A DNA stretch of 64,000 nucleotides from Liolophura sinensis. Its lineage: Eukaryota > Mollusca > Polyplacophora > Chitonida > Chitonidae. Of this stretch, positions 23,348 through 35,999 are shown piece by piece; positions within the stretch are counted from its first letter, which is position 1, and every line of letters begins with the position of its first letter. The translations under genes were made by a program, and so were the position numbers. The notes under the pieces were generated by a model that was given only the letters and a program-made list of their open reading frames with translations, was not told the DNA's origin and ran no database searches. The stretch lies in NCBI RefSeq assembly GCF_032854445.1, contig NC_088302.1:2358001-2422000 (forward strand), read 5' to 3'.

Positions 23348-24685
23348 TGACTTTCCTATGTTTTTTTCTCACAATATTGCATTACTGTCTGATTTCTGGT
23401 GTACGGTATAATGACTTTTCAATTTTTTTTCTCAGAATATTGCATTATTGTGTCTGATTTCTGGTTTATGGCACAATAACTTTCCCATGTTTTTCTAACA
23501 GTACTGCATTATTGTGCCTTATTTCTAACATTTGGAACAATGATTTTTTCGAGTGTTTTTCTCTAGATATTGCATTATTGTGCTTGATTTCTAGTGAATG
23601 GCACGATATCTTTCCAATGCTTTTTCTCAGAATATTACATTATTTGTTCCTGGTCTCTGTTTAATGATATAATGACTTTCCTATGTTTTTTTTCTCAGAA
23701 TATTGCATTATTGTGTCTGATTTCTGGTTTACAACAAGATGTTTTTCCTGTGTTTTTCTCAGAATATTTAATTGCTGTGCCTCATCTCTGGAGCACGGTT
23801 GAATGACATTTCTATGTGTTCTCAGAATATTGCATTGTTGTGTTTGATTTCCGGTGAATGGCACAATGAATTTTCTGCGTTTTTTTCCTCAGAATATTGC
23901 ATTACTGTGTCTGATTTCTGGTATTTGGAACAATGACTTTCCTGTGTGTTTCTCAGAATATTGCATTATTGTGCCTGATTTCTGGAGTTTGGCACAATGA
24001 TTTTTCTATGATTTTCTCAGAATATTAAATCACCTTGCCTGATTTCAGGTGTATGGTTCAATAACTTGCCTATGTTTTTAACAGAATATTGCATAATTGT
24101 GCCTGAAATCTGGCGTTTGGCACAATGATTTTCCTATGTTTTCCTCAGAATATTAAATCACCGTGCCTGATTTCAGGTGTATGGCTCAATAACTTGCCTA
24201 TGTTTTTAACAGAATATTGCATAATTGTGCCTGAAATCTGGCGTTTGGCACAATGATTTTCCTATGTTTTCCTCAGAATATTAAATCACCGTGCCTGATT
24301 TCAGGTGTATGGCTCAATAACTTGCCTATGTTTTTCACAAAATATTGTATTATTGTGCCTGATTTATGGCGTTTGGCACAATGATTTTCCTATGTTTTCC
24401 TCGGAATATTAAATCACCGTGCCTGATTTCAGGTGTATGGCTCAATAACTTGCCTATGTTTTTAACAGAAGATTGTATTACTGTGATTTCTACTGTACGG
24501 CACAATGGCTTTTCTGTGTTTTTCTCAGAATATTTCATCGCTGTGCCTCATTTCTGGTGTGCGGTTGAATGAATTTCCTATGTTTTCTCAGAATATAACA
24601 TTATTGTGCCTCATTTCTGATGAATGGTACAATGACTTTTCTATGTTTTCCTGAGAATATTGCATTATTGCGCCTGCTTTCTGAA
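23348..24685. repeat. ~62-64-bp minisatellite, ~21 copies, with 128-bp higher-order part
   Basis: The recurring core is CTCAGAATATTGCATTATTG, TGCCTGATTTCTGG, GGCACAATGACTTTCC and TATGTTTTT. Copies are strongly diverged except at about 24000-24470, where a two-unit block of 128 bp (one with AACAGAATATTGCATAATTG, one with CTCAGAATATTAAATCACCG) repeats about three and a half times almost unchanged. Confidence 0.9.
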
Positions 24686-25111
24686 TTATGTATTGTGTGA
24701 CAGTAGGCTAAACTGTGATACATCTGGATAGCTTGAAAGGCTTTACATTAAGACCATAATCGACTCAGTCAATATTAGGACTATAGCTCCGCCCCAAACA
24801 TCTGGTGCATCCGTCAGTATAGCAGTTACTGCCCAAACTATAGATGCAGATGTTTCAATATTACCTTCTGACGAATAGTTTAATATTCATTGGCGCATTT
24901 ACAAAACAAAGTAGGAGATTAAAAAAGTAACCCGGATTTTTGCGCGTAATAATTTCACAGTAACTGTTTAACTGTCACAGAACAATATTTTAATATTTTC
25001 TCTTATCATGATTAAACTCTTTAGAAAAAATACTTGTAAAAAGTTGAATGGGATGAGATTAACATATGGCCTAATCTAATCTATGTTATAGACTATTGCA
25101 AAGCCGCGATC
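24686..25111. other. Unique non-coding sequence
   Basis: No feature seen. Confidence 0.4.
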
Positions 25112-25114
25112 ACA

Positions 25115-25352
25115 TCCATGCATTATATGATATCGGTAAGCTCACGACACATTTCATGCATTATATGATGTCGGTAAGCTCACGACACATTTCATGCATT
25201 ATATGATGTCGGTAAGCTCACGACACATTTCATGCATTATATGATATCTGTAAGCTCACGACACATTCATGCGTTATATGATGTCGGTAAGCTCACGACA
25301 CATTCATGAATTGTATGATGTCTGTAAGCCCACGACATATTAATACATTATA
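25115..25352. repeat. 38-bp tandem repeat, ~6 copies
   Basis: The unit is CATGCATTATATGATGTCGG then TAAGCTCACGACACATTT (38 bp). The last two copies are shortened and diverged. Confidence 0.94.
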
Positions 25353-25691
25353 TCCAGTCGAGTTCAGTGTTTCAAAGACATAACGGATCATTTTGCCGGG
25401 GTTTGGCTGATAGCCAAGGCAAACCCCCAACCAAGGCAAACCTCTCATACCATGTAGGAGAAATGTTAAATCATAACAGATGTAATAGTTTATATTTTTA
25501 TGCCGCAGGGCGTGTGTTTGGGGCTAGCCAGCGCTGGACAGGTGGATGTATGGCGGCCGTGTATCCACCTCTCTGGCACTCCACACGTACAGTTTACCTC
25601 ACACGGCCACGTGGTGAAATCCATCGCGTCAAGCGTTGTGAACTTTTTTGGCTACGATAGAGGAGTTTATCCTGCAAACAAAACAAAGTGA

Positions 25692-26351
25692 GACTAAACT
25701 AACACTATTTCAGCATTACATCGTTTGAAGGTTACCGATAATATTGGCGCCTGCGAACTGTTAACTTAAGGCTCTTGATAAGATCGATATTTTATGACAT
25801 GCTTACGTGAGATCGTCCACATTCTCCAGGTCCACGTGGTATTTAATCCACACAGGTTTCCGTACGTACCTTTAGATTTAACCCGTACAAACCCCTCTCA
25901 TCACCGCTAGGGTCTTCTTTTTAAGATAAAACTCGTGTCAAAATATCAGATTAAATTCTTGGATAGCCCAAAAACGTTAAGGGAATTCATGTAAAATTGA
26001 TTTCGTTATTTTTTAACATTTTCATCCTGCTTTTTTAATTAATTGTTATCATGACAGGGTTAAATGTTAATACCTGTAGAATATTAACACAGAACTGCGC
26101 GCGTCGGAATTCCATTGAGGAACACTTGTAACGTCTCTCAGGAGTTTTCAGGAGTACCTTGCTGCTGATCCTCACGTAGGCAATATTCTGTTCACACACC
26201 TGCCTGGCTTTACTTCCTCGAGGAGCTTAAAGTGACGCAATAAAGAGACCGATTCGGCGAGGTGTGGAGCTTGGCATTGCACACTACTCCCAGCAGCCAG
26301 TGTAAGTAAGTATACTGTTGATATATATTACTGATATACTGCATGGTACCT
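25692..26351. other. Unique non-coding sequence
   Basis: No gene seen. It follows a GC-rich candidate exon at 25509-25691, which is discussed as a finding only. Confidence 0.35.
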
Positions 26352-26363
26352 TTATCTCAGACG

Positions 26364-26452
26364 GGTTTCCTTCCACCATAATGCTGGCCGCCGTAGTATA
26401 AGTGAAATATTCTTGAGTACGGCGTAAAACACCAATCAAATAAATAAATAAA
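26364..26452 (+). mobile_element. SINE family A, 5'-truncated, perfect 12-bp target duplication
   Basis: Only the last 89 bp of the SINE is present (TTCCACCATAATGCTGGCCG ... CTTGAGTACGGCGTAAAAC ... (AAAT)n). TTATCTCAGACG occurs immediately before (26352-26363) and immediately after it (26453-26464). This is a perfect direct repeat at the insertion borders, as expected for target-primed reverse transcription that stopped early. Confidence 0.9.
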
Positions 26453-26464
26453 TTATCTCAGACG

Positions 26465-28430
26465 TGGAGAAATTATTTGAAAGAAAAGAAGAAAAGGCAA
26501 ATAAATATTAGCTGCATACTTGTGTGAAAAAGTCCAAAATATATTAACATTACGATAACCCTATTCTTTGTTGGAAACAAATAACGTCTTGTCTGCCGAT
26601 TAATTAATATAAGCAACTTGCAGCATTTTGAAATAGATCAAGGGCCTGGTGCGGTAAGGTGGGGAATCGGCCTCAGTGCGAGAAATTGTGCACCTCAAGT
26701 AGCGAAACTAACTATAGCTGTGAGTGACAGCAACTGACACACTCATAACCCTGCTTCTTTTTTCAGTTCTGTAAAGCTCCAAACATGCACTGAGGCGATG
26801 TATAGGTCATAAAATCGAAAAGCTGTAGCCGGTTTCAGTCACACTGAAATATCTTTTCTTTTGCAATAGATACTGTAGAATTGTGACAATCGCTGCACCA
26901 CAAATGTAACCTTCTGAAAACTTCTGGAGCGTGCAAGTATGTACCAATGAATTAAATAAATATGTAACATGTGTAATTTTCGGCCTTATACTTCCGCTAC
27001 GCATATCATGTTAATGGTAATGTTAATGATAGATACAGGACCACATGTGCTCTCCAATAGGATTCACCTATGATTTCGCTACAGTTGCCAAATGTTACGT
27101 GATACCATATCTTATCAATTCTGATTCATGGTAACATTTATTTTATGCAAGACGGCCTTTATCTTTACTCACGCAAACGTATGTCCCCAAAGAAAAAAAA
27201 TAGCCACAAAGATTCGAACTCTTCCTCGAGGTGCATATAAAGACAAACGTTAACCAAAACGGAACTTTGATAGCACGTAGACATACACGGATGAAAGTTT
27301 CAGTAAAGATATTTTTCTGTTCAACGTTGATCTTCTTACTGTAAATTAAAAACACAATGCCTCGTTTGATCGAAAAATTGGCGTTTTTGATCGAGAGTGC
27401 AAATTTTAGCGGGTTATTACTAAGTAACCATTCCTTTTATGGCCATATAACTTTTATGGGTGCTTCGATGGAGATTTATACGTCTCATCTTAAAATTTAC
27501 AGAATTGTGCTGAGATTTTGAAATTTGCACTTTCTTATCGTATCTCACTGGGGCCGATTCTCCTCCTTATAGTAGCAGGTCCTTTGTCATTGTTAGAATG
27601 TATAGCTCCAAAAAACATTGCAGCTGAGAAAAATATTTCAAAGTATTAATTATACATTATGTGGGACAAATATTAAAATCGAGTGTTACGTCAAATGAAT
27701 GGCTTACAGCATTACTTAAAGTAAATCTTATCGGATATTACTTATTGTTTGCTTTAACTATTTGTTTACAGAAGTAATCTTATAATACAAATTACCTTTA
27801 TACAAGGTTTCGAGACAAGCTACCAAAGACATTTCAGGCATTGAAAATTGTGTCATTGTCTCGTGAATGCAGTGAGTGATCAGAATCGCTCGCACCTGGC
27901 TTCTGTGTCTGATTTTGTATATTCCGAGACAAAAAAGGGATAAACACATACATCGTTTTGAACAAAATCGTTACGCTGGATAACGGAACAGTTGCAGTCA
28001 AAGCGCAACTGCGATACATATCCTGAATAATGACAGGTTAAAAACCTTGTATGATGCCTTATCTTGGTTTATTGAATTCCCGCGCCCAGAACAGTTTCCG
28101 CCTTTGTGGCATTATTGAAGACTATTGACTCATTTTTACATGACACCGTCCTAATTCCTGACATGACATACTTTCTCAATTCTTTGATGGTTTGTGTTGA
28201 ACGTTGCCTTGGAAATTGATCTGGCCGTTATTGACGTGGAACTTTTATGGTTGACCACTGGAATACTAATGTCGATTGCCAAACCTAGATCTAAAATACG
28301 AAAGACTAGCCCAATTGACAAATTGTACAAATTCCTAGCCGCTCGTAAGAATATACTCTATACAAAGAACAATGCTTGTGTGCTCTTACATCTAACACAA
28401 CTTGTCTGATACAATTTCGAGCATTAAGTG
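26465..28430. other. Unique non-coding sequence
   Basis: Short open frames only, none recognised. Nothing else is seen. Confidence 0.4.
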
Positions 28431-28573
28431 GGAAGGTCCGTCAACAACCTGCGGCTGGTCGTGGGTTTCCCCTGGGCTCTGTGCGGTTTCCTCCCATCAT
28501 AATCCTGGCCGTCGTCGTATAAATGAAATATTCTTGAATACATCGTAAAACACCAATCAAATAAATAAATAAT
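28431..28573 (+). mobile_element. SINE family A, 5'-truncated copy
   Basis: It contains GGAAGGTCCGTCAACAACCT, TCGTGGGTTTCCCCTGGGC, GGTTTCCTCCCATCATAATC and the ACCAATCAAATAAATAAATA tail. The head is missing. Confidence 0.82.
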
Positions 28574-28685
28574 TGCGACCACCAAGCAGTGTTGTTATCA
28601 TCACCGAACCATGGTCTTTTCTGTGCGCTATTTCCATGTATAAGGATATATGCAACATGACCACGCGGAGCTACGGAAGGATTTC

Positions 28686-28840
28686 CCTTTGGTAGGTTAG
28701 TAAAGTGCTATATTTCGGATCAGGAAGTCCGAGATCAAATCCTGGTGTGAACAGATTAAATTCTTCAACATCGCACCGGTGTTACTGTCGGCTCAATGAC
28801 GTCATAATGACGATTGCCTCATCGTACCAGTCAAGGTGAT
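28686..28840 (+). mobile_element. Possible tRNA-derived SINE fragment
   Basis: Box-A-like TAGGTTAGTAAAGTGC is followed ~35 bp later by box-B-like GAGATCAAATCCTGG. The remainder is not repeated in the window, so the assignment rests on the promoter-like boxes alone. Confidence 0.35.
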
Positions 28841-31589
28841 GGATAGACAAAAGGAAGTACTACAGATATGAGGCCACTCTGCCAAGCATATACTATAATG
28901 AACTCTGAGAAGTTTATGCACTGGTTTTAGTGATAACTCCAAACAGATTAGGCTGCACGAAAACGTAACTCACTGAAGTACACCCATCTCGCTGACAAAG
29001 GAGTCACTCACGTACGCCATTCACCCAGCCAACCCCATCCATTCAACCATTATGTCTCAATAAGTTCGCCTATATTACACACAAGCTAACTGAATGAAGC
29101 CTCCATGTATATTACCTCCACATTCATAACGTGCCCTATACATGACCCTCTGTTTATCAAGTGCTTATGCACCGAGACATAGCGTCTACTCAACCAATAG
29201 CTGACGCAACTCCGAAGACCATTAATGAGTTCATGAGCGAATCTCAGTGACATTGACAGGAGCTGGTAGCCGGTGGACAAAAACGCACAGCATTCAGGTT
29301 TCTAGAAAGGCACTTTGCCATTCATCAACATCGTGAGTGACGTATAAGCGAGCACGTGGCTATTGCTCTGCTAATGGTAATGTAATTGGATCGGTCAACG
29401 CCGCTTTGTGTGGCCGGCAGCCTGCAGTTAATGATCACCTGTCCAGGTGATAAACCAAATGGCCTGATTACGGTGTTCCTATTGCACTCTAGGTAAGTTT
29501 TTTTGCCCCTGTGGGAAAGACAAATTGTAACCGTTTTCACTAAATTGTGTTACAGAAGTGTGGTATAAGGTTATTGAGTGTTTATCACTCAGGTATTTGC
29601 TCAGGCCATTTATCTGACTAATATATATAGTATGCACGAGTATGAGCAATTGTGTTCATTTCTAAAGGTAATAAGGTTGTAGTAAATACAACCTATAGAA
29701 TTACCATGTGTGTAAGTCAACACAATAAATGAGTCAATCGACCATTCAACCAATCAGTGCGCCCATTTATGTGAATGTGAGTCAATGGAAGATAGTGGTC
29801 GCATGATCTGACATTGTATTACCAGGTATGAGGCAATCCATATGCAATATGAACTCATTCTTATGTAGCTATGATTGAATCATACATAATATGAAAGCCG
29901 TGCTACAGCGTATTTGGTTATGTAATGGTATATGTGCTGTTTAGGAGCTGCGCTAAGCGGCCTCACGTCTTACCGCCAGCCACTGTTTATGTTGGCCACC
30001 GACCTCATTCGGCGATGAGAAACTGGATTCTGCTTATGGCATAATTGGGACGAAGTATGCTTTCGAAATAGAACATTTGTTATCTGGGAACGTCTTTTTC
30101 ATCATGGAATCGAGACATTGCGGCCACAGTACACGGCGTGGCGTTAAAACACTATTTGAAAGCAAATACAGGTTCTTCGTAGACATAAAGACATTTAAGT
30201 TTGTGTTGTACCGGTTGTACATCTGCAGGGGGTGGAAGCTCCCAGGGGTCTGTCTTAATTCTACAGGTGTTTGTCACATTGTGCAGTCAGTGACCTTGAT
30301 GGAGGTAAAGCCAGATGTTCATCTAGGAGCACACTCTATAAAGATGTATAAAAGAGAAGTTAAAGTAGAAGTAACGTGCAGCTTCGATCCCTGCAACAGA
30401 ATGCATTTTAATAGATTAATAAAAACCGATCCAAAGAATCATAAACGTGTTTGACTAAATGTCACAGTGTTTTTTCATCTGATTTCTGCTGACTGATGAC
30501 TCACTCTGAATTATACATGTAAATTACAATTTGACAGAACTTAAAACTTGGCAAAAGTCCGACCCAGGGAGAGTATGTGCTTTCACCACAGGGGGTCGTT
30601 GGGTCTGATAGACATTAGGGTCTTGGAGAATCACATCTAAAGAGCTCTCTGATGCATAGTATGTAATTAAGACAGATTCACTGATATTAGATTATTCCGT
30701 GAGTGATTTGCTCATACTCGCTTGCTGATCGCCTGATGTATTACCTGCTTTGTGCATATATAGTCCTTATCTTCTGTCAGTGTTTCAATTAAATAATTTA
30801 ACTGAACCATTCATCACTTAATCAGAAATCTTGTACCCAGTCCTTTTAGGAACAATGTGTAAGTACTTTAACACTAATAATTTCATTCTTTCTTGAGACA
30901 CCTCGGCTTACATATAAATAAATACACGCAGAATTATTTATCATAATGTGCTATCTTCGTGAGAAAATGAACGCTAAATACTGGTAGAATACATTTTTTT
31001 TATGGCTCAGTAGTTTAGAAGCATTTTAAGGTTAGGGTTATGGATATGAGGATATAGGGGTCGTAACCATGATTGTCCGTGGTTAAGGTCGGACGTTATA
31101 TAGATGATATACGGGGTACCTTGGAACGTTTCCGTGTTAACACATACCACTGAGCATCCAGCGTCTTGTGTAACAGAGGAAACGCGTGACGAGGTAAGGG
31201 CCATGAGAACCACAGGCGATGATCGGAAAGAATTAAAATTGTCTTTTCTACTTGTATGTGAGATCGTCTCACCCGTCTGATGCACTATGTGACACTCATT
31301 AAATATAGAAACCGATTTTCCATTCCCCTCATGTACAGCTGGCAACCCATAAACCAAGCGTCTTAAAACCATCCTTTATTATGGTCTAGAGGTCTTTAAG
31401 GTAGAATAAATATACGCTACAAGATCGTCGGCTGGCAGATTATCCGTCTATTTATGGCCTTTCAAATTAAATAGATTAACTGATTATTGAAATTGAGTGA
31501 TTAGAAGAAAAAACTCATTTGGGTTATGTCGAATTGAATTAAACACTGAGTATTCGTCACAACAAATGAAGATAAGTGTGTTCATGTAT
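28841..31589. other. Unique non-coding sequence
   Basis: The longest open frames are ~120 codons (30077-30454 and 31007-31372) and have no recognisable domains. Nothing else is seen. Confidence 0.35.
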
Positions 31590-31594
31590 GGAAA

Positions 31595-32005
31595 TATGTG
31601 AATACACGTATATGCATGCATTTAACATTCATCAGCAGGGAGGCAATGTGAATACACGTTTATACATGCACTTAACATTCATCAGCAGAGAGGCCATGTG
31701 AATACACATATATGTATGAACTTAACAGTCATCAACAGAGAGGCCACGTTAATACAAATATATGCACATGCACTTAACATTCGTCAGCAGAGAGGCCATG
31801 TGAATACACGTATATACACATGTACGTAACATTCATTAGCAGAGAGGCCATGTGAATACACGTTTATGCATGCACTTGACAGTCATCAGCAGAGAGCCCA
31901 TATAAACACACGTATATACACAAGCACTTAACAGTCATCAGCAGAGAGGCCATGTGAATACACATATATGTATGAACTTAACAGTCATCAACAGAGAGGT
32001 CAACA
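31595..32005. repeat. ~51-bp minisatellite, ~8 copies
   Basis: The unit is GAATACACGTATATGCATGC then ACTTAACATTCATCAGCAGA and GAGGCCATGT. Unit length drifts because of ATGCAC insertions. Copies are moderately diverged. Confidence 0.93.
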
Positions 32006-33177
32006 GTCATCTGTAACAAAACATTAAGCAAATATTTATAGGGATGTCAGGACTCAAGTGAAGGCAAAATGAAATGACTCAAAATATGAAACGTAAATGA
32101 TGGCAGAACTAATGTATACCGCGCCAATACATATTTTTGAAAAATCAACCTTTTCCTCAACTGATTTGTGGTACCAGGTGTTTTTTATTGACAGCCATAT
32201 TGATGTCACATATGACATTGCTGGACACATCCGTACGATGAAAGCAGGCGTTACTGACAACTGTGCAACAGTACCCTGTTATTACAGAACTAGGCCTTGT
32301 TGTATTATCGGGCTATATTCCAAGCTCCATACACTATCTTTTGTGCTAAATAGACATGCATGATATGTCAAATGTTCGTTTTAGAGACACATGCATGGTA
32401 ATAACTCAGTGGCACGCATGTTGTCGTTGTATGAAAAGAGGACGAGCTAATATTTATATGGCTGCACACCATGCTTATCATTATAGATATAAACTTACCG
32501 TATGTTTGTTCAAGCTTCAGAAAAGTCGGAAATTTTCGTATCTATATAGTACAGGCCTTTCCGTAAAACTCCTAGATGATTTAATTTTTATGTTAACCTT
32601 TTCATTTTCAGAGAAGATAGCCGACCCATGAATTTGTTTGATGTTATCGCCTGAAACTTCGTATGTGAAGTTTTAGTGCAGCTGATTTACATAACCGATT
32701 CGCTAAGCCAAACTGAAATGTTTTCTACCAGTGAAGCTGGCAATAACAGAAGTGTAAGCTAGTGTTGGTGGATATCGGCTAGCCGGCCAGCTCCATTGTC
32801 ATTTATAAAGCGCGAAAAACGTTTAACACACGTAGAAATGTAGTTCAATAGTAAATACCACACATAGATTAGAATCTCAGCCAAAATACTGATCGAGTAG
32901 GAGGTCGGTTAACATCTAAAGAGTGTGCCGAAATTACTTCTTGGTGTTTCTGCGATCCAATCCCACATTTTGATACAAAATTACATGAAATAAAAATAGG
33001 ATATTTTTGGGTAAATCCACAGGATATGAATCCAGAATCGATATGTCTCCAAAGCTGGCGTTTCATATCTATCACTAGCTAACTAGACTGTGGTTAGTGA
33101 AAACTAAACATGAAACTAAACACCCTTGATGCTAGATGTTACTCTTGTAATCTGGTGGGACATTTCGATAACCTCAC
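32006..33177. other. Unique non-coding sequence
   Basis: No recognisable gene or repeat. Confidence 0.4.
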
Positions 33178-33403
33178 GGGGAGCAGCTTGTGGCCAAGTG
33201 GTAAAGGAGCCTGCGTGTCACTCGCTTCTTTCCTGTATTTAACAGTTCATTTGTTATACATGTGGCCGAGTCTAACGTCCATTGAGGACCTCCATTCCAT
33301 GTATGGCAATGTCCGGCAATAACTTGCCAGATATGAGTGATTTACACCCGGCATCCCGTTTTCCTCCAACCATAAACTAACCGCCGTCGCATAAATAAAA
33401 AAA
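33178..33403 (+). mobile_element. Degenerate SINE family A copy
   Basis: A head-like TTGTGGCCAAGTGGTAAAGG (box A) is followed after ~150 bp by TTTTCCTCCAACCATAAACT and CCGCCGTCGCATAAATAAA, decayed body and tail blocks. The middle is not clearly alignable. Confidence 0.5.
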
Positions 33404-35460
33404 TTGCTGACTATGGCGTCTCACAAATACATAATATATATAACGATTAAAAAATATACATGGAAATATTATTGCTAGTAGAGAAGAGCACGGCACACAG
33501 TCTGTACATATTATTTTTTCTTGTCATCACATATCACAAACAGGAAGACAAAAAGAAAAAGAAAGAAAAAAAAAAGATGATTGCTTTCAATATAGCCGGA
33601 ACTTCAAGAGCTGAGAGTAACTTCGTGTAAATGTCAGAAGCAGGAAAGCAAAGCATGACGATTTATAATTTATGCTGTGATTAGCATGATTATTTCCCTT
33701 TGGTTTATTGAATCCGTTGTTGATGTAGATGTCTCTCTGAATGTGCCTCCACAAAAGCAAGTCACGTATGCTATAAAGCATTTTGAGCAGATGATTATGC
33801 TGAAGCGCCGTGATACCACCTGTATTGGTGCGTTACAAGTCCGGAGAGTTATGGGCGCTACTGTTCCTGTACAGATACGAAGATATGCGCATACACAACT
33901 GTCTCCTCGGCACGTAGTAAATGGTCCAGTTTACAGTGTGGCAGGGGGTGTTGTGCGAAGCGAGTGAGATGAGTTGTGAAAATGGCGAACTCTTCACCCA
34001 AACTCACAAACATCTCATCACTCCCAGAAACGGAACTCGTACTGATTAATTAATATAAATACCGCCACTTACCTCACAAAATTAAATATTTGGCCCACTA
34101 AATTCAGCCGATTTATCTTTTTCTGTAAATGATTTATTGACAAAATTCGGACCACAAGTGCTGTGTTCCTGTACTCCTGTGAATTAGACAGACTCATGAA
34201 GAGATGCGAATTACGGATGTGTCTCCGCACAGGTGACGTATCCACGTACCAAACACTCTTTACTTTAACAACCAAGTTATGTGCACACCTTCTTTTTAAT
34301 CTATGTCGAACAGTTGAAAGCTAAATGTTTCTCTCTTTTCTTAAGGCGGCAAAGTGTTTCCTTATTTGCCATATTCTTGCCTCTGGCTGTTATCGGGTGT
34401 GACGACAGTTTGTGAATTGTTCAGAAATTTATCCTGAAAGGTAGGCTTAATATAATCTCTAAACAAATAGTATTGTTTCTTTAAAATTTGCTATAAATCA
34501 AGCTGAACTTTATTTTCAACTCGCCATACAGCTACCATTGCAGTTGGAGTGCCATGCACACTCAAAATCTTATATACGCGGTGGCGGATTCTACGTGGAC
34601 GATTTAGCACGAAAATGGATATGGTTTCGAAGCTTTTGTCACATAACAATGAAGTCATGTTTGGCAGCACTTTAAAGCATTCGTGTAGGCATATAGGTGG
34701 TTGTACTACCATGTCCTTTAGCTGCAATACATGTAACGTATGAAACCGTCATTCAGCATATTTCGCCGCTTTGCAGAAATCGTTATAACTTTTAGATTTC
34801 CTGAGACAAAGTTTATCACCTGTAGAAGAATAGCGGCCCCTAAACTCGGCTAACGGAGATTAAACCTTTTTGACATGTTGACGGTAATTATAATACCTGA
34901 GAATCAGCTTTCTTGACCGCACCGAATAATGTTGTCTAAGGTTGAAACGAAGTATTGTCTTTCCTGTCAATTTATCTTCATGAATGCGCGTTTTGTGTAA
35001 AAAAAAATGGATACTTGTACAAATAAAATACTTCATTATCCTCACCTTTTTATTAGCCCATCCATTATAAGGCCAAATCACTCATCGTGTGGAAATTAGT
35101 CTATTCTAAATGTCCCCCATCAGGTAGGCCCTTATGCCCTCATGCCCCTTGTCACGTAGGTCGTTATATTTCTCCAGTGCTTTTGCTCCGATAGAAAGTA
35201 CTAGTGACATAATTGCTAGAAGCTATAAATGAGTTGACACTTTCCACGTAGATCGCGCACCTAGTGACACAAGTATATGTCTACAGGCTTTTTATATACT
35301 GCATATATGGGCCATATAGAGATCGTCTAGACATATGACCGGGTTGTGTGGAATTCAGGGACGGACATATGTGGATTACTTGTATATATGTTCCCTGTTA
35401 TAGTTTGTTGTTAATAAAAGCTTTATATTTACATATATCTTTGCACACTTTTTCAAACAT
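33404..35460. other. Unique non-coding sequence
   Basis: A purine-rich A/G tract lies at 33542-33576. No gene recognised. Confidence 0.4.
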
Positions 35461-35464
35461 TGAA

Positions 35465-35999
35465 AAATATAGGTACGTTAATAAACCTATAATAGCGAAA
35501 TAGGTCAGCGAGGAAAAGTGAGGGAGGAGTAAATGAAATTAAATATAGGTACGGTAATAAACCTATAATAGCGAAATAGGTCAGTGAGGAAAAGTGAGGT
35601 AGGCGTAAATGAAATTAAATATAGGTACGGTAATAAAACTATAATAGTGAAATAGGTCAGCGAGGAAAAGTGAGGGAGGAGTAAGTGAAATTAAATATAG
35701 GTACGGTAATAAACCTATAATAGCGAAATAGGTCAGCGAGGAAAAGTGAGGGAGGAGTAAATGAAATTAAATATAGGTACGGTAATAAACCTATAATAGC
35801 GAAATAGGTCAGCGAGGAAAAGTGAGGTAGGCGTAAATGAAATTAAATATAGGTACGGTAATAAAACTATAATAGTGAAATAGGTCAGCGAGGAAAAGTG
35901 AGGGAGGAGTAAGTGAAATTAAATATAGGTACGGTAATAAACCTATAATAGCGAAATAGGTCAGCGAGGAAAAGTGAGGGAGGAGTAAGTGAAATTAAA
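35465..35999. repeat. 77-bp tandem repeat, 7 copies, 231-bp higher-order period
   Basis: The unit is 77 bp (AAATATAGGTACGGTAATAA, ACCTATAATAGCGAAATAGG, TCAGCGAGGAAAAGTGAGGG, AGGAGTAAATGAAATTA). Copies 2 and 5 share GTAGGCGTAAATG. Copies 3 and 6 share AAACTATAATAGTG. Hence the last expansion duplicated a three-unit block of 231 bp. Confidence 0.96.

Noticed and set aside
30077-30454. 125-codon + strand open frame as a gene
   Set aside because: No recognisable domain, no clear promoter or splice context, and the length is attainable by chance in 64 kb.
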